In this document: one piece after another, positions 12,244 through 23,984 of the stretch | Layout of the letters: every line of letters begins with the position of its first letter | How positions within the stretch are numbered: the first letter of the stretch is position 1 | Source: Ascaphus truei | Lineage: Eukaryota; Chordata; Amphibia; Anura; Ascaphidae | Reading direction: 5' to 3' | NCBI GenBank assembly: GCA_036426205.1 | Contig: CM071571.1 | Span: forward strand, 110,096,354 to 110,160,353 | DNA length: 64,000 nt | Notes under the pieces: generated by a model | The model's input: only the letters and a program-made list of their open reading frames with translations | Databases searched by the model: none | Told to the model about the DNA's origin: nothing | Translations under genes and position numbers: made by a program

Positions 12244-12792
12244 GGCTTTGGTCCCGCTGCGTCCGGATGCGTGTGCGGCCGCGTGCGCGTTCCTCACCAG
12301 CAGGGGTATCCTTCTTGAGCCGGTCCCAGTCCCCCCTCGCTGCACGGCTCACAACGCGCTGTGACGCGTCAGCCGCCAGGGGATGCAAGAAAATTGTGAT
12401 CCCGAGCGGTGACGCGTCACGTGGTGCGCTGATGAGCCTATCAGCGGCGGGGGTGGAAGCGGGAGCTGTCAGAGAGCTTCCTCCACAAGGTAGGGGGTAG
12501 TGTGTGTGTGTGTATCAGCGTGTGTGAGGAGGGCATTTGTGGGGGAAGGGGGAGGGAGCGGGAGCAGCTTACCTTCCAGCAGCCCGCAGCAGCTCCCTTC
12601 TGCAGCCCGGGAGACCAAGCCCGTGGAGGGAGGGGGGGAGTAGCGGGTCCCTCCGCTCAAACCACGCCCCCCTCCGCTCAAACCACGGCTGCCACTCCCG
12701 CTCCCTACAGACCGCATATAGCGGTCTGTGCCTCTCAGCGCTCTGCCTGCATGCAGTGCGGGCGCGCTGACTGAGGGAGCGGGGCCGTAGCC
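12244..12792. mobile_element. GC-rich Harbinger-type MITE
   Basis: The 549-bp CpG-rich element begins GGCTTTGGTCCCGCT and ends with CGGGGCCGTAGCC, inverted repeats of the same family as 44068-44418. TAA flanks both ends (12241-12243, 12793-12795), the 3-bp duplication characteristic of PIF/Harbinger. The open frames inside (for instance 12204-12500) are products of its GC content; none has recognisable protein similarity. The CpG density could be mistaken for a promoter island. Confidence 0.75.
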
Positions 12793-12799
12793 TAAGAGT

Positions 12800-13819
12800 T
12801 GGTTACTCACTGCAACCTCATTGCCCGATATTCATGTGGAGCATGTGAGTTTAATTATTCACCTTTTTCCGTAGCGATATTGTCTGTACTGTGTTACACT
12901 ATTTTTCTTTCTTTCTTTTTCTCTGCATGAATGTGGCTTTTTACTGGATAGACCATATGGTTTAAATGTAAAATGTAATGTTAGGGAAAATATCATTTCT
13001 GGGTGTTATATGAATAATTTCCTTGAGTGTGTTCAGTAATTGTTCACTAGCCTTGTACAACAACATTGTTAATGTTATGTTTTTGTTCCTGATGATAGTG
13101 GGCCAACTCAACTAGCTCCGTATGGAGGTGCACCAGTATTTATAATGTTCTGTGAATAATAAATAAGCTATTTATGTTTTACATTGAAAACAACTCCCAA
13201 CTTCGAGCCTTCAGCTCAGAATGAAATGCAGATAGGAAATTATGGCAGATGGCACCAAGCACAGACATAAACCTGTGAGTAACAGCATACTCATAAGTAA
13301 TCCTTTTAAGTGCATTCAGCACTTCCCGTGACTGGGACAGTTAAGTACACTATTGAATAATCTGCAATATTGAATATGCACTCAGAAGAAAAATATTAAA
13401 TTTATGAACACTTTCATACATATACTTATAAAGAAAGAACTACACTGTACAGTAGTTTTATCATTGTTTCATTATATTACGGGGCAGAACCGTACTTATA
13501 TGGATGTAGAAAGCACTACACTTTTAGAAGTTTATTCATTTGTCACCAATTATTTCCCAGCACACCATGAGATTATTAACTTTGTGTGGTGCAATATTAT
13601 GAATTTGTATCTGGAAGCCAAGCTGATATATACGATTTGATATTAAAGTAAAGAGCAAAGCTCCTGCTAAATATATTAAATGGCTCATCTATTTTACAAA
13701 TACTTTTTAAAGATGCACTTTTGTGAGATCTGAGTGCACTGTTTCCTTTCTCCATAGATCTGTTGAATGTTTGTATTTGATTTTTGTGATATTTAAAGAT
13801 ACAGGTCAATTTAGACATG
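12800..13819. other. No gene seen
   Basis: AT-rich DNA; no conserved frame or RNA gene was recognised. Confidence 0.5.
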
Positions 13820-14581
13820 TGTATGTAGCCTAGTGCCCCTGGCTATGTGTTCCCTGGCCCTAGCATGTAAGTCCTGCTAAGTGCAGGCAGTGCTGGGGTT
13901 AAATCCCTTTCACATGGGCCAGGATGTGAGTCCGTTGGCACACTAGATACATTGTTGCCATAGCCAGGTGCAGGCTGGATGACAGTTGGGAGCGTCATGC
14001 CTTGTGGGGGTGTTAATGGGTCGCACGTAGTATGGTGTGACACCGGTACCTCCTCTAACACCTGCCCAGTTTGGGGCAGGGTCACTAACCCCTCCCCAGG
14101 TATATAAGAGGCTCCTGACCCAAATTTAGAGAGACGATTCCAGGATGTAGCCTGCTCCCCAGAGAGTGAGGTGGTATCTGCCTTACCCCATCAGGGGGTG
14201 AGGGCGTAGCGACTAGCCTCAAGGGACTCAAGCCCTAGAGGGCATAGTCAGGGAATAACAGTAATGCAAGATGCAAGGGAAGATGTTCCTCTCTTGCAAG
14301 AGAAGCAATCGGGTAACTGGCCTGCCAAATAAAAGGTGAACCGTTCCTAGCCTCTGTGTCGTTACTGGAAAAGGGGGTTCCTGTAGGGAATACCATCTGT
14401 CTCTGGCAGCTACCCTACAGGATGGAGGTGCTGCACTGATGAAGTACCAGTCTGTCCCGTTGCTACTTCCACTAAAATCCACGGAGACTCAGGCCTCCTG
14501 GCCTACAGCAGGTGAGCTAACCAGCACCGGTACACACGTAGCATGCAGGTCTCCCGTACGGGGGAGGGGGGGAATGCTGTT
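13820..14581 (+). mobile_element. Probable solo LTR
   Basis: About 760 bp with promoter-like order: a TATA box TATATAAG at 14101-14108 and a polyadenylation signal AATAAA at 14328-14333, the U3-R-U5 layout. A 5-bp direct repeat ACATG flanks it at 13815-13819 and 14582-14586. It begins TGTATG but does not end in the canonical CA, so the exact ends are uncertain. No gag or pol coding sequence adjoins it. Confidence 0.5.
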
Positions 14582-15367
14582 ACATGTACTTAACCATGTA
14601 ATATCTTCTCTTTCATTTTTAACAAATAGTTCATAATTTAAGATATGTTTACAGGCTGTGATAATTCAGGCATAAGAGCACAGTAACAAATACCCCAGAA
14701 TATAATATGAACAGTATAGTGCTTTAACAGAAGCTCAAACATTGTGAGGGAGGCCCCATAATTACTGAAATGGAAATAAATGCTATCTCCCCCTAGAAAA
14801 CTAACAATAATAGTATGATGTTCCCTAAACGCCGCAGGGGCCTTTGGAGTCCTGGCCTGTGTGACTTTAGGGTACGTCAAACAATTTTTTCTCATTAAGT
14901 TTAATGTGATGAAGGTAAAAAAAGTTAATGCAAATGATTTGTATGGGAATATGTTAACAGAAGCTTTAAAGTTGAACACAATGATATGTATATGTACTGC
15001 TGCGGCTAAGCTTACCCTACAGCTTACCTGCAATGGTTCGGGGCTTTTTTTTTTAGCCGCCGAACTCAGCCGCATCTCGGCCGCGTGCCAGCCCCTCTCC
15101 CGTTCAGCGCTAATGGCCGCTAATCGCGCTGAACAATGGAGCAGGCGCGCCGAACAATGGAGCGCCTGCGGCGCCAAAACTAGCACCGACAGAAATAAAA
15201 ATAAAAAAACGCGTCTGCCCGTACATTTGAAATACCCGCAGTGGCGGCCGCAGGAAAATAAAGGTGGCCGCCACTGTATGTATGTATATTTGTATGAATG
15301 GTATGTTACTGGGAATTTAATTGGTTCCCACGTTTTCTTAAGAAGTGAAAATAATGAAAGCTCTCAC
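14582..15367. other. LIN7A 3' flank with a CpG-rich repeat
   Basis: This is the downstream side of the LIN7A stop codon and should contain its 3' UTR. The part at about 15020-15280 is unusually GC-rich. It holds a hairpin at 15237-15279 (CAGTGGCGGCCGC pairing with GCGGCCACCACTG-like sequence), suggesting an inserted MITE. Two long overlapping frames on opposite strands (14638-15186 and 14861-15430) have no recognisable similarity. Confidence 0.45.
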
Positions 15368-15589
15368 CTACGACATATGATTTTGCTGTGTCTGTTGTTG
15401 TGGGTGTTGTTGCTGCTGCTGTTGAATTAATAACTGCTGTTGCTGCCTGCGCCTATCTGTCCTCAGCTTTTCAAAACGAGCCTCCATTTCATCCAACACT
15501 TTTGGCGTATATCGCACTACCAGTTTCACACTGTCTGTCGCAGCCTTCAGAAGCTCCACAGCCTTTTCATGATGTTCTCCTTCTACACT
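15368..15589 (-). CDS. LIN7A: LIN7A, terminal coding exon
   Basis: Encodes 73 residues and a TAG stop at 15368-15370. The exon begins after a TTACAG acceptor (15590-15595) at [17 protein letters not shown], the second half of the PDZ domain, and runs through [20 protein letters not shown] to the tail QQQQLLI, a Gln run and TQQNHMS. The NHMS ending and Gln-rich tail separate LIN7A from LIN7C and LIN7B. The Gln run (CAG/CAA, reading CTG/TTG on the plus strand) is interrupted by His-Pro. LIN7 proteins bind CASK and MPP family scaffolds through L27 and membrane-protein C-termini through PDZ, at synapses and epithelial junctions. Phase joins exactly to the exon at 18527-18736. Confidence 0.97.
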   Translation of the reverse strand, partial: SVEGEHHEKAVELLKAATDSVKLVVRYTPKVLDEMEARFEKLRTDRRRQQQQLLIQQQQQQHPQQQTQQNHMS

Positions 15590-15643
15590 CTGTAAGTGAA
15601 AAGCAGTTTGGGTTAAGAAAAGACTATGAAGCAAATATTTATT

Positions 15644-17089
15644 CAGTGGCTAGAAAAAGTTTGTGAACCACTTATGCTTTTCACATATTTCAAACCTAAT
15701 ATGTTATTTGATCTTAATCTAAGTCCTAATAATTGATAAAGATAACCTGATCAAACAAATTACACAAAGCATGATACCTTTTCAACATTAATCCACAAAT
15801 GATTAAACATTCAATATTCATGTGTGAATAAGTATGTGAACCTTTAGATTCAGTACCTGGTGGCGCCCCCTGAGCAGCAATGACTTCAACTAAGCATTTC
15901 CTGTAATTGCTGGTCAGTCTCTCACATCGGTTTTGAGGAATTTTGGCCCATTCCTCCATACAGAACTGCTTCAACTCATTGACATTTGAGGGCTTCCCTG
16001 CATGGACAGCTTGCTTGAGGTCCTATCACAACATTTCAATGGGGTTTAGGTCTGAACTTTGACTAGGCTATTCTAAAACACTGAATTTCTTTTTCTGCAT
16101 CCATTATTTTGTAGATCTGATTGTATGTTTATGATCATGACCCACTTCCGCTGCAGCTTCAGCTCACAGACAGATGGCCTGATATTCTCGTCTAGAATCT
16201 TTTGATACAATGCAGAATTCATGGTTGTCAATGATGGCAAGCCGTCAGTCCTGAGTCAGCAAAGCAGCCCCAAACCCTCACACTCCAACCACCATACTTG
16301 ACAGTTCGGATGTGGTTCTTCAGTTTGAAAGCAGTTCCAAACGTAAAATTTCTCATTGAGGCCAAATAGTTCTACCTTTGACATCTGTCCAGAGAACATT
16401 GTTCCAGAAGTTTATGTGCTCTTTGGCGAACTTCAGAACAATCACATAGCCAAGGCGAGAGTGGCCTACAAATCCTTGGATGTTACTCTGGGGTTCTTTG
16501 TGACTTTCTGGATGATTTTCCGCTTTGTTCTTTGAGAGATTTTGGTAGAACGATCGCTCCTGGGTAGAGTGACAGTGGTCTTCATCTTTCTCCATTTGTC
16601 TGAGTGAATTGGTGGAGCCCGAAATTCTTATAAATTGTTTTGTAATCCTTTCTAGACTGATGAGCATAAATAACTGCTTTTCTGAGATACTCAGAGATTT
16701 CTTTTGACTGTGATATGACATGTTTACACACACCTGTATGGTGAAGACCAAATTCACAACATTTCTGATCTCTATATACAGTAGGGTGGGGCCTCCCAAA
16801 CTCACCCCTGATGATCTACCTAATTCTTTAAAGACCTGAGTCTAATTATCCCCTTTAATTGAGCTTTTAAAACCAGGGTTTCACTTATGTTTGCACTTAC
16901 CCTGAATCTTAATTACTCATTGTTTGTCTAATTCATACATCATTTTGTTTAAAAAGACATAGAATTAGTTAATATTAACCCGATTGGATATTTAAGAAAA
17001 GACTGGGTTTGATTCGAGAAGGTTATCATGGAAAAACTATGGAATTTCAATAATTATCATTGCGGTTCACAAACTTTTTCTCGCCACCA
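15644..17089 (-). mobile_element. Decayed Tc1/mariner element in the last LIN7A intron
   Basis: Inverted ends AGTGGCTAGAAAAAGTTTGTG (left) and GGTGGCGAGAAAAAGTTTGTG (right, minus strand), differing at two positions, bound about 1.45 kb. Minus-strand fragments resemble Tc1 transposase, including FWNNVLWTDVKG near the catalytic NVLWSDE block at 16353-16805. A further fragment with MKQFCMEEWAKIPQNRCERL occurs at 15726-15974. Frames are broken by shifts and stops, so no active transposase is made. It is a different family from the Tc1 at 45.5 kb. Confidence 0.85.
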
Positions 17090-17257
17090 TATGTACCAAA
17101 TTAAAGACCAAAATAATAGATAGTATTTAAGAAAAGTTAAATACCTAAAAGCTTGTTCATTAGATTTCTATCAGAATCTAATTATTTAATGTTTAAATAA
17201 TGTTTTTACTCTATTGAAAAGAAATGTAGTTAGTTAAATATTGAACAAAGCTATTTA

Positions 17258-17495
17258 CAGTAGGGCCCACTTCTCGGCGTTCCGCCAATACGGCGGTACC
17301 AAGAAGGGGGCCGCCATGACTGCACATGCGCAGAAGGGGGGTGGCCGAGCAGCCATGTTCGCGAATGCGTAGAAGGGGTAGGAAAGATGGAAAATCGCCC
17401 GTGGAGATAGCAAATGCTATATTTAGCTTTTTGGCGATTTTGGCTTTCCAGCGGCGGCCTAGAACGGAACCCGCCATATGAGTGGGGCCCTACTG
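17258..17495. mobile_element. Tigger-type (pogo) MITE
   Basis: Ends CAGTAGGGCCCACTTCT and, inverted, GGGGCCCTACTG with TA on both sides (17256-17257, 17496-17497). The 238-bp interior has the CGGCGTTCCGCC-type sequence usual in these miniature elements and no coding capacity. Confidence 0.8.
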
Positions 17496-17544
17496 TATCA
17501 TGTTGCTGATTTTTGCCCATTGACATGTTGCAAGAAATGTCCTT

Positions 17545-17605
17545 TGCACTTTGACAAAGCGCCAACAGGGGCAAGAAATGCGTTAGAGGTTTTACCTCTA
17601 TCGTT
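17545..17605 (+). ncRNA. Degenerate hammerhead ribozyme motif
   Basis: TTTGACAAAG in place of CTGANGA, stem II GCGCC…GGGGC, then AAGAAATGCGTTAGAGG where GAAACGCGTH is expected. Several core bases are changed, so it is probably inactive. The surrounding 17.5-17.7 kb has no gene. Confidence 0.4.
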
Positions 17606-18148
17606 GCCACACAAGATTTGTTGAATAAATCTTTTTTTTTACCAATATGAATTTGCATCCCTGCTCTTTATCAGCAGCAGTGCTCCACTACTTTATTTTT
17701 TTCATTTGCACTCACACAATACACATTAGCACCTTGCTCTTAATGATCTGCAGGCACACACTTTGATACATCCAACTGAAATATTGCTTCCAGAACATTC
17801 TCCCATAATGACTTCTGTGAGAGCTCTGGGAGAGAGCAAGAGTGACATGAGCAGTACTGAGTTACCACAGGCTGTACTCAAAAGTGATGATGGCCAAAGC
17901 TCAGAACTGGGACAGAGGATGCTGTTATATAGATCTAGCTCTTATGAGAACTGTGATGGTGATTTATTTCTTATCTTTATTGTTCTACTTCATTTGAATT
18001 TTTTGCACCCAATGTCTTCAAGCGTTTACCAGATACGTAATATTATATTAGATATGTCTTACAGTGGATTTTCTGATTCTGTACTTTCTTAATGCGGATG
18101 TTAAAGTACAGGATGTATAATGCAGATGGCAAAACCTCTAAGAAGACA

Positions 18149-18415
18149 CCCACAAGTAATAATAATAATAATAATAATAGCATGTTCTTGTATAGCGCTG
18201 CTAGTTTAACGTAGCGCTTTACAGAGACATTTTTCAGGCACAGGTCCATGCCCCGTGCAGCTTACAATCTATGTTTTTGGTGCCTGAGGTACAGGGAGAT
18301 AAAGTGACTTGCCCAAGGTCACAAGGAGCCGACACCGAGAAATGAACCAGGCTCCCCTGCTTCAAACTCTCAGTGCCAGTCAGTGTCTTTACTCACTGAG
18401 CCGCTCCTTCTCCAT
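18149..18415 (-). mobile_element. SINE- or L2-tail-like repeat with an (ATT)n tail
   Basis: Read on the minus strand, a roughly 240-bp body ends with AGCGCTATACAAGAACATGC and a trinucleotide ATT tail (18149-18180). The body contains 'AAGTCACTTTATCTCCC' and 'GATTGTAAGCTGC'. The same 3' end and tail occur on the plus strand at 23985-24106. A shared 3' end with trinucleotide tail is typical of L2-mobilised retroposons. It has no Pol III promoter that I could verify. Confidence 0.6.
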
Positions 18416-18526
18416 AAACTGTAGTCTGAATAGGATGCTAAAACAGACACACTCCTTGTTACCATTCCTGTGAAAAAGGTATCATACAACTAACTGCAGA
18501 AGAAGAAAAAAACCTTTTAAACATAC

Positions 18527-18736
18527 CACTCCATTTACTGAAAGCAGCTGGTCTCCCCTCTTGAGCCCACCCTGTCTCTCTGCAACCCCTCCTGGAATGA
18601 TGCGGGAGATGTAGATGGGGGAATTCTGTTCCTTCCCTCCCATGACATTAAAGCCAAGTCCTTCATCAGTCTTTGGCAGCTCGACCACGCGAGGATGAGA
18701 ATGGCCTTCACTGGCGGCAAAAGCAGCAACTGTTGC
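18527..18736 (-). CDS. LIN7A: LIN7A, PDZ-domain exon
   Basis: Exactly 210 bp (70 codons) between a TTCCAG acceptor (next to 18736) and a GTATG donor (18522-18526). It encodes [20 protein letters not shown], then [17 protein letters not shown] and [20 protein letters not shown], and ends LLSVNGV. The PDZ carboxylate-binding loop is GLGF. Compared with my recollection of mammalian LIN7A, AERHGG is AERQGG here; the rest of the exon looks unchanged. Phase 0 at both ends. Translation continuing past the donor (GVVCLKG…) is intronic. Confidence 0.98.
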
Positions 18737-19634
18737 CTGGAATAAAGACAATTTACATTGATCTAACTGAAAGAAAAGTATGTTAAAGGTCCTTTTATTA
18801 AAAACATATTGCACTGCCTGGTACTGTACAACTACAGACTTCCAACTACAGTACAATACTTTGTCATGTCATAATAAAACAATAAATAGTTGTTATAGAA
18901 GCTGTCAAAGAGCGAATGAACAGCTATATAAATCATTGTAACAGTAACATATACACTGGATATGTATATATAATGTATACATACCATAGTACATCTACAT
19001 CTTTTAATACATGAGGGTTAGCCACTATATAAATACTTTAATGACTGGAGAAGTCATTTTTAGATTAGCAGAATGTATTCAAAGCAAATCAACAGTGTGT
19101 TTGTTCAGTGACAACTAATGCATTCAATTGAGCAAATTTGCATTTACAGCTAAATTATATTAATGATATTCCGCACAGTATGCACTACAGCTTATCTAGA
19201 AAACATGTGTTATGCTTATTTATTTGCATCCTGTGGTTGTGTACACAAAATTTCATGTATCTTGCTTTACAATTAAAAACAAGGTTTGGAATGAATCAAT
19301 GTAATTTTTGTACTAAGAGAGGCATTTCTCAGTCTCTTGGTTGCAAAGCTAGTGCAAGAAGTGATGCAATAAACACCTCCAGACTTTAAGGAAGAAAGAA
19401 AGGAATGTATTTTTCTTTTTATTGTGGCCATTGGTGTTTGATTCACAATTTGTAGAAAACATAGTATTATAAGGCATGGTAAGATTTTTAATTATAAATG
19501 TGCAGAGCTATACTTATTTATGCCTATTTCAGGAATGATTTTAATATTTAATTAAAATTGCAATTTTGTAAATACATTTTTAAATATAATAAAAAATGAA
19601 TACATACATAAAATTATCATTGAGTGGTTGACAT
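18737..19634. other. LIN7A intron sequence, nothing else seen
   Basis: AT-rich unique-looking DNA; no conserved frame or clear repeat boundary. Confidence 0.5.
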
Positions 19635-19989
19635 TGTCTATTTTCTCCAAGGGGATAGGGGGCGATAGACAGCACACTGATTGTGATAAATTAATGCAAT
19701 TGCAGGGTGCTCGGAACAAAAGGGGACCCTTATTCCCCTCTAAAGTACTGACAAATCTACGTAAGTACCAGCACTCACTGTCTAATAGCTAAATGATGAA
19801 AATAATTGTCATGCAGATAATAAATTTAATAATAAAACAAACCGGAAATAAATCAAATGTATTTGCAAAAACCAGTGTCATATGGGCATATCACAAAGTG
19901 AGGGGTGGGGGGAAAAAAAGGAAAAGGGGAAAAAACACGAAACACAAGGAAAATACACAAAAAAAATGAGAACGGAAAGTATGCCAAGG

Positions 19990-20040
19990 GGGCGACGTTT
20001 CGAGGGACTACCTCTTCATCTGGCCCATTCCCCTTGGTCC
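19990..20040 (-). ncRNA. Degenerate hammerhead motif, left arm of the foldback
   Basis: On the minus strand: CCAGATGAAGAGG, loop, CCCTC, GAAACGTC, GCC. The CTGATGA box has T changed to A. Stem II and the GAAAC box are kept. Confidence 0.5.
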
Positions 20041-21057
20041 CAAGGGGTCCCAGAGGTACTTCCCTAAGCCTTACTTCCCCTATCAAACCAGACTGGCTTG
20101 TGAGTGATCCACCCTGACACCTTAGTCATTTCTACCTACCTCTGTCCAGGCCCTGAACTGTGGGTAAGTCCTTGGCCACTTAGTTTTCAGTGACTTTTTC
20201 AGTCCTAGGTTTTCTTCTATGGTTTATCTGTGAAGGTTTATTCAGGTTTTTTATTTTTTATTAATTTTATCTGTTTCACTAGGTCTCAAAGTGAAGGGGG
20301 CCATCTGGTATCTTTTACTTAGACAGGGTCATGTGTTAAGTCTGAATATTGAATCAGTACTAATTTGGCTGTGCTTTCCACCCCTTTTATGTTTTCCCTA
20401 CGAGTGACTGCGAGAGCTTCAAGCACCTCAAGGTGGAGCTGCTGTTGTGACCTCCAGGAGTGCTATCACTACTTTTTCCAGCATCACTATGGGGCTACGC
20501 TGTTTACTGGTGTCAGAGGCAGGCAGATCGAGACCACTCACGCATGCGCAGTGATGTCCCTCACGAGCAGAGGAGGAGGACAGTTGACGCACGCGCAGTT
20601 AGGAAATGCCACGTTGGCAGCTGCTAACCTGCATGATGAGAACTCCCGGCGTATGACGTCATTCATAGGACACTGCAGAGCGGTGGCCCGGGCAACTACT
20701 TATAAGAGCTGAGACTGCTATTTCATTCCCCAGCACTCCACAGAGCACGAGGAGCAGAGCCACAGAGGGTTTGATTACTGTTTTCATTTGCTGTTCTGAT
20801 TAACTATTCACATTGACTGGTGTGGACTCCTGGTGCTATTTTGCAAGCTGTGTTCAGCCTTTACTGTATTATTGCCAGCAGTGCTCTGGGGTACTTGAAC
20901 TATTGGCATTGACTATAGTGGATTCCTGTTGCCCTGCTACAAGCTGTGTTTAGCCTACACTGTATGATGGCTATCTATTTTCAGGGGTGTCTGGTTTGAC
21001 CAGTGATAGGGGAAGGCTTAGGGAAGTACCTCTGGGACCCCTTGGGACCAGGGGGAA

Positions 21058-21102
21058 TGGGCCAGATGAAGGGGTAGTCCCTTGAAACATCGCCCCCCCT
21101 AG
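21058..21102 (+). ncRNA. Degenerate hammerhead motif, right arm of the foldback
   Basis: CCAGATGAAGGGG, loop, TCCCTT, GAAACATC, GCC. It is the mirror copy of the left-arm motif with the same T-to-A change, so the two arms share an ancestor already carrying it. Confidence 0.5.
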
Positions 21103-21354
21103 CATACTTTCCGTTCTCCTTTTTTTTGTGTATTTTCCTTTGTGTTTCATGTTTTTCCCCCTTTTCCTTTTTTTCCCCCCACCCATCACTTTGTGACATG
21201 CCCATTGTGACATTGGTTTTTGCAAATACATTTGATTTATTTCCGGTTTGTTTAATTATTAAATTTATTATCTGCATGACAATTATTTTCATCATTTAGC
21301 TATTAGACAGTGAGTGCTGGTACTTACGTAGATTTGTCTGTCTATTTTCTCCAA

Positions 21355-23593
21355 TTTATTGATAATGTTTGTTGATTGTTAAACTACAATACAGTAAAGT
21401 TGCAGTACAGTTTTGTGATTTTTTCTTTGCTTTTCTGCCAAAAACCTGAAAATCATCTACATTATATGTACTGTATGTAAACAAAACCAATTCTTAAGAT
21501 GACATTTTACAGTTTTGCTAAATAATTGCCAATCAACATTTGACTGATTAATACAATCATAATAATTTAATTTGCATAATAATGTTTTATTAAAGGATGT
21601 TGTTCCCCACCCATTGTCATGATTTTTAACTACTTTAAAATCAAAGCAAATGCAAACTTCCCATAGGCAACTTAAAAACACTGCTCTTAAATAATACAAC
21701 TGAATTCATTCATACTACAGACGATTATCAACCAAAGGAGCAATTAGAAATTTGCTCTCTGGGCACACAACCTGAATTATTTGCCCGTATTTAATATGTT
21801 GTAAAACCATCTTCCCCCTCGCCTGGGAACTTCTCAGCTCAATTCAAGTGAATAAAAAAAGCTGATGTTTTCCCAAGCAAAGGGAAGATGACTTCACAAC
21901 ATACTGATCAGGGGCCTTCGTGTTTTATGTAGCTGGGACAAACTGTTAAAACAAAATGTTACTATGTACTGGTAGAGCCCAGAGAATTAATTCTACATTG
22001 TACCTTATGCGATGGGGTCGCAATTTTTTCCCCCATTGTGTCTGGTTAATATGACAAAATACCATATTAAGCAGATGCTAAATTATGCTTTGTAGAAAAT
22101 GGAAGTCTAAAAGCTTTATTTAATAATCAAAGAAAAATAATGTTTAATTCATTTAATTTCCTTCCACACAAACAGGCTCCCTTACACACAATTAACAACA
22201 AATATAGAGATGCAGCAGATATTTGCAGTACAGACAGTCCACATATTGTAGAGTGTGTAACATTACTCTCTTAGCCTGCTGCTTAAATTAGGAATCCAAT
22301 ATTGATTTTTCTTCAAAGAATGTATGTGGCACTGAACACATTTAGACTGTTAAACACATGGTTAAGACATGCAAGATTACCAAAGAAATACAAAAAAATC
22401 ATCATTATTTGTAGTGAAACTTAAGATAATGGTCTTTTTAAACTGAAGATAATTGCACCTGTCCTATAATATTTTACAAAAAATTCAGCTATCTTAAAAA
22501 ATACAAACTGGGTAGTTAGTCTTGCCTCCACGTTAGCTAATTTGTAACCAATGGTAAAAACATCACAACGTTTATGTGATAGTCTTTCCAAAATACCGAA
22601 AAATCTATTACAATAAATGTATTAGGTAATTTGTGCAATACATACTGCATATAATTTGTAAAACCGGTATTTTGTCTTTTTCCCCTCTTTTCAAACATTT
22701 TGCCCTCCACTACCAGGTTTCATGAGCAGCTTGAGATGCTTTCACTTGTATCTTACACTTACACACACTAGTTGTACCTACAGTTTGATGTAGATTTACT
22801 ACTGCTCACTGCATAGTGCATAGAGCATAATACTGATCTAGGACTGAACAGCACATTTCTTGGCAGCTATAGTACTGTATGGTACATATCACAGAAATGA
22901 GCAAATGTCCTATTTACTCAGGTTGCATTGGTTTTGATTTGTTATTTTATCTCACATTTGTGTTCTCTGTATTGTGTTTTCACTGAGATATTTGCTAAAA
23001 TAATCATCCAGCTATTGAATAAATCGCTGCATTGTTTATTTTGCTGCAATTTTCCCTTACATTCGTTACTATTTTCTCATGTGGATACTTATCAAAAGGG
23101 CTGGTGCAACCTAGCTCACAAAAAAGCATTGAAAAATCTGAGAAATGGAAATGAATCGGTTAAATAAATGAAATTATTAAAAAGTCCCAATTTCCCTTTT
23201 TTTAGACTTTCTATAAATGAATGAACACTTTATTTTCACATGGAACTGCATGTTCTTCAACTGTTTCGTGCAACCTAGGCCAGTTTAGCATCGGGGCCTT
23301 GCGAGACTACAGTGCTGTTTGTCTTGGTACGTTGTGTTCAACACATAAAAGAGAGGTGTGAAAGTTAATGAAAATGTCACTTCTGTTGGTTCACTTGGAT
23401 TCCCTTTAAAGGAATGTTTCAAGGGATGTTATTCATCATTTTTATTTCTGGGCCACTAACCTTTATCTTCTCAAATCCCTTTCTCTCAATAAATATTTAT
23501 GCAATTGTGTATGAAACCAACAAATCTTCCACTTCTTTACAGTTTTTGATTTCCACATATTTTCTGGATTTCTTTCATTATTTATATACTGTA
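21355..23593. other. LIN7A intron, no gene or clear repeat seen
   Basis: Long AT-rich stretch; none of the small frames has recognisable similarity. Confidence 0.5.
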
Positions 23594-23952
23594 CACTGGC
23601 GACACAGTTTATTACACTGCGGCCAGATCCGCAAGCCGGGAGATTTCCCGGCTTGCTAGTGGCCGCCCCTCGGCGTGCCGCGCGTCATAGACGCGCGGTC
23701 ACGCGTCTTCGGGAGCGTGCGCCCCCTGCACGCGCGTCCAGGGGCTCCCCGAGGGAGCCCTGGTGTCCCGCGATCGCGGGACAGCGGCAGGGGGTTCCGG
23801 GGGACCCGGCGGACCCGGCAGCGGTAGGGAGAGCGCCCCGATCGGAGGGCGCTCTTCCGCTGCTTCGGCGCGCGCCCGTCACTCTCGGGCGCGCGCCAGG
23901 CTACTGCTCCGGCACAGAACGGGCAAATGCTCGAATAAACTGTGCCGCAGCA
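23594..23952. mobile_element. GC-rich CACTA-like MITE
   Basis: Begins CACTGGCGACACAGTTTATT and ends AATAAACTGTGCCGCAGCA, imperfect inverted ends of the family also present at 5096-5490. Three-bp flanks GTA at 23591-23593 and 23953-23955. The interior is extremely CpG-rich (about 23620-23900) and contains a hairpin, GCGGCCA…TGGCCGC around CCGGGAGATTTCCCGG. The open frames in it (23653-24042 and others) are composition artefacts. Confidence 0.7.
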
Positions 23953-23984
23953 GTATGCTGCTACTGTATATCTTCCTCTTACAA

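Larger units (their letters stand above)
19651..21338. mobile_element. Foldback element with 16-bp target-site duplication
   Basis: TGTCTATTTTCTCCAA occurs directly at 19635-19650 and 21339-21354, immediately flanking the element. Inside, two arms of about 360 bp (about 19745-20100 and 20985-21340) are inverted copies around a spacer of about 880 bp. Each arm carries a hammerhead-like motif (CAGATGA, stem II, GAAACGTC or GAAACATC). The long duplication indicates target-primed reverse transcription rather than a cut-and-paste transposase. The spacer has only one frame of note (20365-20712), with no recognised similarity. Confidence 0.75.

Noticed and set aside
12204..12810. Possible CpG-island promoter with short proteins
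   Set aside because: The GC-rich block is bounded by TAA duplications and inverted ends and is a Harbinger-type MITE.
14638..15430. Two long overlapping open frames (182 and 189 residues) on opposite strands
   Set aside because: No recognisable domain, antisense overlap, and a CpG-rich repeat in the middle; they lie in the 3' flank of LIN7A and look like chance.
15388..15666. Plus-strand Val/Ala-rich frame of 92 residues
   Set aside because: Antisense shadow of the LIN7A terminal exon (CTG/TTG repeat).
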